Positions 58,703 through 64,000 of a DNA stretch of 64,000 nucleotides are shown here, in pieces. Numbering within the stretch: position 1 is the stretch's first letter; each line of letters opens with the position of its first letter. Source of the stretch: Hemileia vastatrix (taxonomy: Eukaryota; Basidiomycota; Pucciniomycetes; Pucciniales; Zaghouaniaceae); NCBI GenBank assembly GCA_030280995.1, contig JASXTE010000001.1, forward strand, positions 19,394,106 through 19,458,105, read 5' to 3'. The position numbers and the translations under genes were made by a program. A model generated the notes under the pieces. The model saw only the letters and a list, made by a program, of their open reading frames with translations. It did not search any database and was not told the DNA's origin.

Positions 58703-59200
58703 TAATAATGCTTTTGAAAAGAATAATAAACTTGCTACCAAAGCTGGAATACCAAATTGGTGTGACCTAGGATGGGAAGAAAGTAGCAACAAATATCTTT
58801 TTTTTTCCAAATTTTATTATTACTCATACAGGTTTCCACAATAAGATTCATATTGAAAGGAATGACACCAATTATTTTACTTTTTGGAATTTTCTTATAT
58901 ATCAATTGGATAACTGGCCAACCAATACTATCTCCATCTAAAATCAAAGGACATGGCTTAAATTTTCTGTACCATCAATGCATGATTGATTTTGGTTTGG
59001 GAAATGGTGTGATTAAAACAATTTGCAACTCTTCTCAGGATCATCACCAAATGACCAGAGCTCCAACTGGCTGGGAATCTTTTCAAGAGTTCACACATTT
59101 TGGATGTTCTTTTCAAATAACTCAAAAATTAATCCGCCAAATAAACAAGGTAAAAAAAGAAGGTAAATTGAACAAATATAAAAAAACTTTGTGTAGATAA
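58703..59200 (+). pseudogene. TET/JBP-like dioxygenase T1, 3' part
   Basis: Continues T1 from 25234: NNAFEKNNKLATKAGIPNWC, DLGWEESSNKYLFFF, a frameshift at a T run, then GFHNKIHIERNDTNYFTFWN (HxE where T2 and T3 have HxD), ILSPSKIKGHGLNFLYHQCM, DFGLGNGVIKTICNSSQDHH (distal His region) and the FTHFGCSFQITQKLIRQINK end. HxE is allowed in this enzyme superfamily. With the 5' part it gives a gene of the same order as T2 and T3. Confidence 0.6.
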
Positions 59201-59500
59201 AAAAAGTATGGAGATGAGTAGAGTCATCTAATATTTTGTATTTATTCATAAATTTTTTATAAATAACTCTTATATATCAAATTTCTAAAGTAAAGTAATG
59301 GGGCAACAGCCTTGTGTTGTATAAACAGTAGTCATGTTAAAATTAAATTGTTTCATGGGGCTCATCTTGCCTATACCTGTGGAAAGTCCCAAACTTAGGT
59401 TCTAGACTTGGTCCACATTTTGGCAGGATGAATTTTCATTACTTTAAAACTATGAAAATTAATATATATTAGTTTTTTATATATTAATTTATGTAATTAT
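59201..59500. other. Spacer after T1
   Basis: AT-rich. Its 59340-59400 part is the inverse of 17160-17230 in element A. No gene. Confidence 0.5.
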
Positions 59501-60170
59501 ATTAAATTTTGGTTATTCTCACCCCTTACTTCAATAAAATTCCAGGGGGATATTTCCAAATTTTCAAATCTGACATGAAAAATTGGTGACTTGTAAAAAT
59601 TTTGGTGATACCCACCAATTACTTCAATAAAATGAAGGGGGGTATTGCCAAATATTCAAATCTGACTTGCAAAATTTTTGACTCTAAATTTTGGTGATAG
59701 CCATACCTTACTTCAATAAAATGCAGGGGGGATTATTTCCCAAATTTCTTATAAGACTTTCAAAACTCTTGACTTGAAAGAATTTCAGTGATACCCATAA
59801 AATGCAGGGTGTAGTAATGCCAAATTTTCACCACACAATATGGGGGGCAGACTCACTAGCAAGTTGGCAACCTAGGACCCAAACTCACCACAGATTTAAA
59901 ACACATTGAGCTATTGATAAAGGAGCCATACCATCAGGGATGAACACCACTCAGAAGAACAGTTCTAGGTGGGTGTTCAAGTAGAGTTCAGTATGTGTTC
60001 AGTATGAGTTTAGTCTGAGTTCCATCTGAGTTCAGGTTGAGGACTTGATAGCAAGTCCACCCTCTGTATTGTGTAATGTTTCATACAAGACTTTCAAGAT
60101 TCTTGACTTGAAAGAATTTTGGTGATACCTACCCCTGAATTCAAAAGAATGCAGGTGGGGGATTGGCAAA
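59500..60170. repeat. About 95-bp minisatellite, element B
   Basis: Four to five AATAAAATGCAGGGGGG...TTTTGGTGATACCCA units, split by the MITE at 59829-60078. Confidence 0.8.
59829..60078 (-). mobile_element. CACTA-type MITE, copy 4
   Basis: 250 bp in reverse orientation, CACCACACAATATGGGGGGC to GTATTGTGTAATG, with 3-bp duplication TTT (59826-59828, 60079-60081). Confidence 0.85.
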
Positions 60171-60339
60171 TTTTAAAATGAGACTTGAAAATTATATTTA
60201 AAAAAGTATTTTTAATATTAAAATTCAAAAATTCAAATAATGATAGATAGAGTAATGAAATACATGAAATTATTGTAAAATTTTATGTAAAAATGATTAT
60301 GAATAGTTGAAGTATGAAAGAAATAAAACTAACTAGTCA

Positions 60340-61840
60340 TTAAAAAATTTCCTGAGACATTCAATTTCTTCATAAGATTTATTGGCTTTATTACATTCCA
60401 TTAAAAAAAATTTCTTCTTTGAATTTTATTTGAGATCATTCTTAAATTTCATCTGTTCCATTAAGTTTTTATGCTTGAGTGTTTTCTCCTCTTTCTTTGA
60501 TTTTTCAATACTAAGAGTTAGCTCAAATTTCTTCTCCTCAAAGTCTTGTGCCCTATCATCCTTCCATAAAAAGAGCTCATTCTTTCTCTCCTTCAAGTCT
60601 TGTGGCCTATCATCCTTCAGTAAAGAGAGCTAGTACTTCCTCTCTTCCAAATCATGTACTCTGTTATCCCATCTTAAAGAGAGCTTTTATTCTTGCTTTT
60701 CAAACTTTAGAGTCTCTTTAGTAACTTCCACTTGTTCTAGAGTGATAAGAAATATTGAGCAAATATAGAAGAAAAGCAGAGTAAAGTATTAATAGGTATG
60801 TTATCACTTACCAGCATTATGTTTCTCCAAAAACTCTTTGATGGAAGAAAAAGGGGCTTGAGATGAAGTATCACTTCTTTGTCTTCTTTGAGAGTGGAAA
60901 TTTAGACTACTTGAAGCCCTTTGCTTTTTGTTCAAGGTCACATTTTCCTCTTCATCATTGTCACTGGATTCTGACTCAGTTGATTGTGGCTCTTGCGTTT
61001 GTTCTTCAGCCTTTTCAGAAATAAGAAAATGTAAATAAAAAAATGAATTGGTAAGATAAAAGAAAAAAATAATACTTGAGTTAGATCAGGTTGGTTTATA
61101 TTGCCATAAGGATCTATTGAAAACATATCTTGATTTGTGGAAGTTAAATGTGGGGAGGCTTGAGTAGAAGAAGATGGAATAAGATTTGTTTCAACATCAT
61201 GTTCAGAGATAGAATCTTCACCATCCAACATTTTTGCAGGATTAACATCAGCTCGCTCTCCAAAAATATCATCCATCTCTTTAAAGTAAGGACATAAAAA
61301 ATAAAGTTTATTGTCTATGGATTTGATGCCCTTACTGATATCAATTTCAGTAATACCAAAACCAGTAGAAGATGAAAGAGTCTTTGCCTTCATGTATTTG
61401 GCTCATTAATTCTTGAAGAATTCAGAAATATGTTTAGGTAAAAGAACTATTCTTCCCTTGGTTTATTCCATAATTCATTGGCCATTAGTAGATAACCATT
61501 ACATTTTGATGAGGGGGGCCATCCTACTTTAGTTGAATTTTCAGTATCAAAAAAAGAATCATAGTTAGATTTAGTTTTCAGACAGTTGATAAGAAATGAT
61601 CATTTTTTTTAATTGAACGGTCTTTGATTTCTTTGCTGAGTGGGGGAAATAGGGGGTAGTGCGATTTGAAGAACTACTGGGGGAAGGCTGCCTTTGAGAA
61701 GATCTATGATGACAGGGAATGTTAAGATAATTGAAGAAGAAAAGAAGAAAAAACAAACAGATGAGATAAAAAGGTGTTCTGAATGGAGAGAATAAACAGG
61801 ATGAGGTGATAATGGGAGTGTTCAGCAAGGTAGAAGGCAT
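60340..61840 (-). pseudogene. SANT/Myb-like transposon protein S4 (element B)
   Basis: Read leftwards: IPCHHRSSQRQPSPSSSSNR, KKSKTVQLKK with a frameshift, then MKAKTLSSSTGFGITEIDIS, SIDNKLYFLCPYFKEMDDIF, GERADVNPAKMLDGEDSISE, an intron, EDENVTLNKKQRASSSLN-type sequence, a second intron, and the coiled-coil exon with DDRAQDFEE repeats. The STGxGI..CPxF..M..IxGERA pattern matches SANT-like proteins that accompany fungal DDE transposons. It is the best copy for reading the middle of the protein. Confidence 0.65.
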
Positions 61841-61854
61841 ATCCAGAGATTAAT

Positions 61855-61935
61855 CAAAGATGTGGTTATGAATGAAAGTAGGCCAAGATGTGGTTATGAC
61901 GGAAAGTTTTCCAATATGTGGTTATGAGAAATTGA
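61855..61935 (-). promoter_or_regulatory. Subterminal CATAACCACATCTTGG boxes, element B
   Basis: Three minus-strand copies within 80 bp (near 61858, 61890 and 61917). Confidence 0.5.
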
Positions 61936-62084
61936 GTAGAAAATTTTAAGATAAGAGGTCAACTTTTACACTTTAAATGTCTAATAACCCAATTATTAGC
62001 AAAATTAATTGCAGAAGATAATTGGGGTATAAGATTTTAATCTTCAATTAATTTAATTGAGGATTGGTCAACTTTGATACCCCC

Positions 62085-62345
62085 TTTTACATAATGAATA
62101 ATGTCAGATCAAGTCAAAATAAAGGTGTATCTATGATGGCAGAAAAAAGTACTTTCAAACCCCCTATTATATTTCAAACTCCCTTTTTACTTTCCAATTC
62201 ATTTATAAAACTATCCTTACTATCTAATAAATTTTTAAATGAAAGTTATTTATTATAAAGGTTAAAATTGATCAACTTGTGAAATATGGAGATCTTAGGG
62301 GTGAAAAGGTCATCTCAATTCTTCTCTTTATACATATATATATTA
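62085..62345. other. Spacer between Harbinger-like elements
   Basis: AT-rich, ending in a short ATATATAT tract. No gene seen. Confidence 0.5.
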
Positions 62346-62586
62346 AGGGGTATCAATGTTCAGGGATTCACAATTAAATTAATTGCGGATAAAAATCCTT
62401 ATACCCCAATGATCTTCCATAATTATTTTTGTTAATAATTGGGTTATTAGACACTTTACATGTCCATGTTCTCCTCTTATCTGAAATTTTTCTACTCAAT
62501 TTTTCATAACCACATCTTGGACAACTTATTGTCATATCCACATTTTGCACAACTTTCTGCCATAACCACATCTTGGACTACTCTCT

Positions 62587-62967
62587 GGATATGCCTTCTA
62601 CCTTTCTGTGCACTCCCATTCTCATCCCATCCTGTTCATTCTATCTGCTCAGAACTTCTCCCCATTTAATCTATTTTATTCTGCTGCTTCTCATCTCACT
62701 CTCTCATCTGCTTGTTTCTGCTCCTTTTCATCCCTCTATCTCATCTGCTTGTTTCTGCTCCTTTTCATCCCTCTATCTCATCTGCTTTTTTCTTTTACTT
62801 TTCATCTTTAATTATCTTAAAATTCCTTGTCATCATAGATCTGGATATGCCTTCTACCTTTCTGTGCACTCCCATTCTCATCCCATCCTGTTCATTCTAT
62901 CTGCTCAGAACTTCTCCCCATTTAATCTATTTTATTCTGCTGCTTCTCATCTGACTCTCTCATCTGC
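62587..62967. repeat. Tandem duplication, 254-bp period
   Basis: The block beginning GGATATGCCTTCTACCTTTC (62587) recurs at 62841. Inside it, CTCATCTGCTTGTTTCTGCT is repeated further. It lies in the pyrimidine-rich leader of S5. Confidence 0.85.
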
Positions 62968-63044
62968 TTGTTTCTGCTCCTTTTCATCCCTCTATCTCAT
63001 CTGCTTTTTTCTTTTACTTTTCATCTTTAATTATCTTAATATTC

Positions 63045-64000
63045 CTTGTCATCATAGATCTTATCAAAGGTAGCCACCCCCTAGTTGTTCTTCAAATCCC
63101 ACTACTCCCTCTTTCCCCCCCTCTGCTGAGAAATCCAAAACCATTCAACTAAAAAAAGATGATCATCTCATTCTCATCAACTGGCTAAAAACTAAATCTT
63201 ACTGTGATACTTGTTTTGGTATTGAGTATGCAACTAAAGTAGGATGGCTCCCAGCATCAAAAGTTAATGTTTATCTTCTAATGTCCAACAAATTACAGAA
63301 TAAGACTAAGGGAAGGATAGTTCTTTTACTGAAAGAGATGTCTGAAAGATTCAAGCATTATTGAGCCAAGTACAAGAAGGCAAAGACTCTTTCATCTTCT
63401 ACTGGGTTTGGTATTACTGACCTTCATATCATTAAGGGCATCAAATCCATAGATTATAAACTTGATTCTTTATGTCCTTACTTTAAAGAGATGGATTATA
63501 TTTTTGGAGAGTGAGCTGATGTTAATCCTGCAAACATGTTGGATGGTGAAGATGCTATCTCCAAACATGATGTCAAAAGAAATCTTTTTCCTTCTTCTTC
63601 TACTCAAGCTTCTTCTCATTTAACTTTCACAAATAAAGATATCTTTTCAATAGATCCTTATGGTAATATAAACCAACCTGATCTAACTCAAGTATGTTTT
63701 TTTTCTTTTAACTTACCAATTCTTTTTTTTACTTAAATTTTCTTATTTATAAATAGGCTAAATAACAAATGCAGGAGCCACAATCAACTGAGTCAGAAGC
63801 CAGAAAAAATGATGAGGAGGAAAATGTGACCTTGAACAAAAAGCAAAGGGATTCAAGTAGTCTAAATTTCCATTCTCAAAGAAGAAGAAAAATTGATACT
63901 TCATCTCAAACTCCTTTTTCTTCTATCTAAGAATTTTTGGAGAAACATGATGTTGGTAAGTGATACCATACCTATCAATACTTTACTCTGCTTTTCTTCT
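63045..64000 (+). pseudogene. SANT/Myb-like transposon protein S5 (partial)
   Basis: IPCHHRSYQR, then SNPTTPSFPPSAEKSKTIQL, KKDDHLILINWLKTKSYCDT, CFGIEYATKVG, NKTKGRIVLLLKEMSERFKH, KYKKAKTLSSSTGFGITDL, LDSLCPYFKEMDYIFGE (stop), ANMLDGEDAISKHDVKRN, NINQPDLTQ, an intron, NVTLNKKQRDSSSLNFHSQ, and an EFLEKHDVG exon end at 63955 with GTAAGT. It has few stops and is the least damaged SANT copy for its first two exons. It is cut by the window end. Confidence 0.65.

Larger units (their letters stand above)
22934..62084 (+). mobile_element. PIF/Harbinger-like element B (host of the nested stack)
   Basis: The left L-type terminus GGGGGTATCAAAGTTGAGGG (22934, after TTA) and the right R-type terminus (inverted, TTGGTCAACTTTGATACCCC plus C, ending 62084) bound one order of genes: transposase fragment (+), G-rich array, TET/JBP gene T1 (+), minisatellite, SANT-like gene S4 (-). 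T1 is split by the palindromic element, so the original length was about 5.7 kb. The right flank (TTT) does not duplicate the left (TTA) exactly. Membership of the two ends in one element is inferred from gene order matching element A and each half of the palindrome. Confidence 0.6.
62346..64000 (+). mobile_element. PIF/Harbinger-like element C (partial, runs off the window)
   Basis: R-type terminus AGGGGTATCAATGTTCAGGG after TTA, the AATAATTGGGTTATTAGACA box, subterminal CCACATCTTGGAC boxes (62510-62580) and a SANT-like gene. The far end is outside the window. Confidence 0.65.

Noticed and set aside
62573..63073. 166-residue open frame with repeats
   Set aside because: Duplicated pyrimidine-rich leader of the SANT gene. 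The repeated peptide follows the DNA duplication.

Overview
The window is transposon-dense, AT-rich DNA from a fungus. Basidiomycota is near certain, and a rust-type (Pucciniales) genome is my best guess. That rests on the Ty3/gypsy families, the short introns with TACTAAC-like branch points, the fungal DDE/SANT transposon proteins and the TET/JBP-like dioxygenases. The species cannot be named from sequence alone. I see no host single-copy gene, rRNA, tRNA or CRISPR. Nearly every recognisable open reading frame belongs to a mobile element, and most are broken by stops and frameshifts.

Layout. (a) 1-3588: the inner end of an LTR element with two antisense zinc-cluster genes and an LTR at about 2572-3588. 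A CACTA-type MITE splits the first gene. (b) 3589-6762: AT-rich DNA with small MITEs. (c) 6763-19265: a PIF/Harbinger-like element with a SANT-like gene at one end and a DDE transposase fragment at the other. A decayed chromodomain gypsy (7967-16799) is inserted in it. (d) 19266-22930: AT-rich DNA with a 52-bp inverted array and MITE traces. (e) 22934-62084: a second Harbinger-like element carrying a transposase fragment, a TET/JBP-like gene and a SANT-like gene. (f) 62346-64000: the start of a third element, running off the window.

Element (e) is a stack of nested insertions. Its TET/JBP gene (T1) is split by a 10.65-kb near-palindromic element (25235-58635), each arm of which carries a SANT-like gene and a TET/JBP-like gene around a G-rich centre. 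The right-arm SANT gene is split by a gypsy element (35316-58060, equal 811-bp LTRs, 5-bp target duplication TCAGC). Its integrase region is split by a second, opposite-strand gypsy (40566-54819, 4-bp duplication CCGA). That one in turn carries a solo LTR (41787-42731), a MITE (45572-45799) and a 1.1-kb DNA element (48205-49328). Removing each layer rejoins the reading frame or structure beneath it.

Two themes stand out. First, gypsy elements of different families carry, just inside the 3' LTR and on the antisense strand, one or two spliced genes for small proteins with a Zn2Cys6-like cluster in permuted order. In the nested element these genes are nearly intact and have TATA boxes. Second, TET/JBP-like 2-oxoglutarate/Fe(II) dioxygenase genes travel inside Harbinger-like DNA transposons together with SANT-like proteins, and here they have been copied into a large palindrome.
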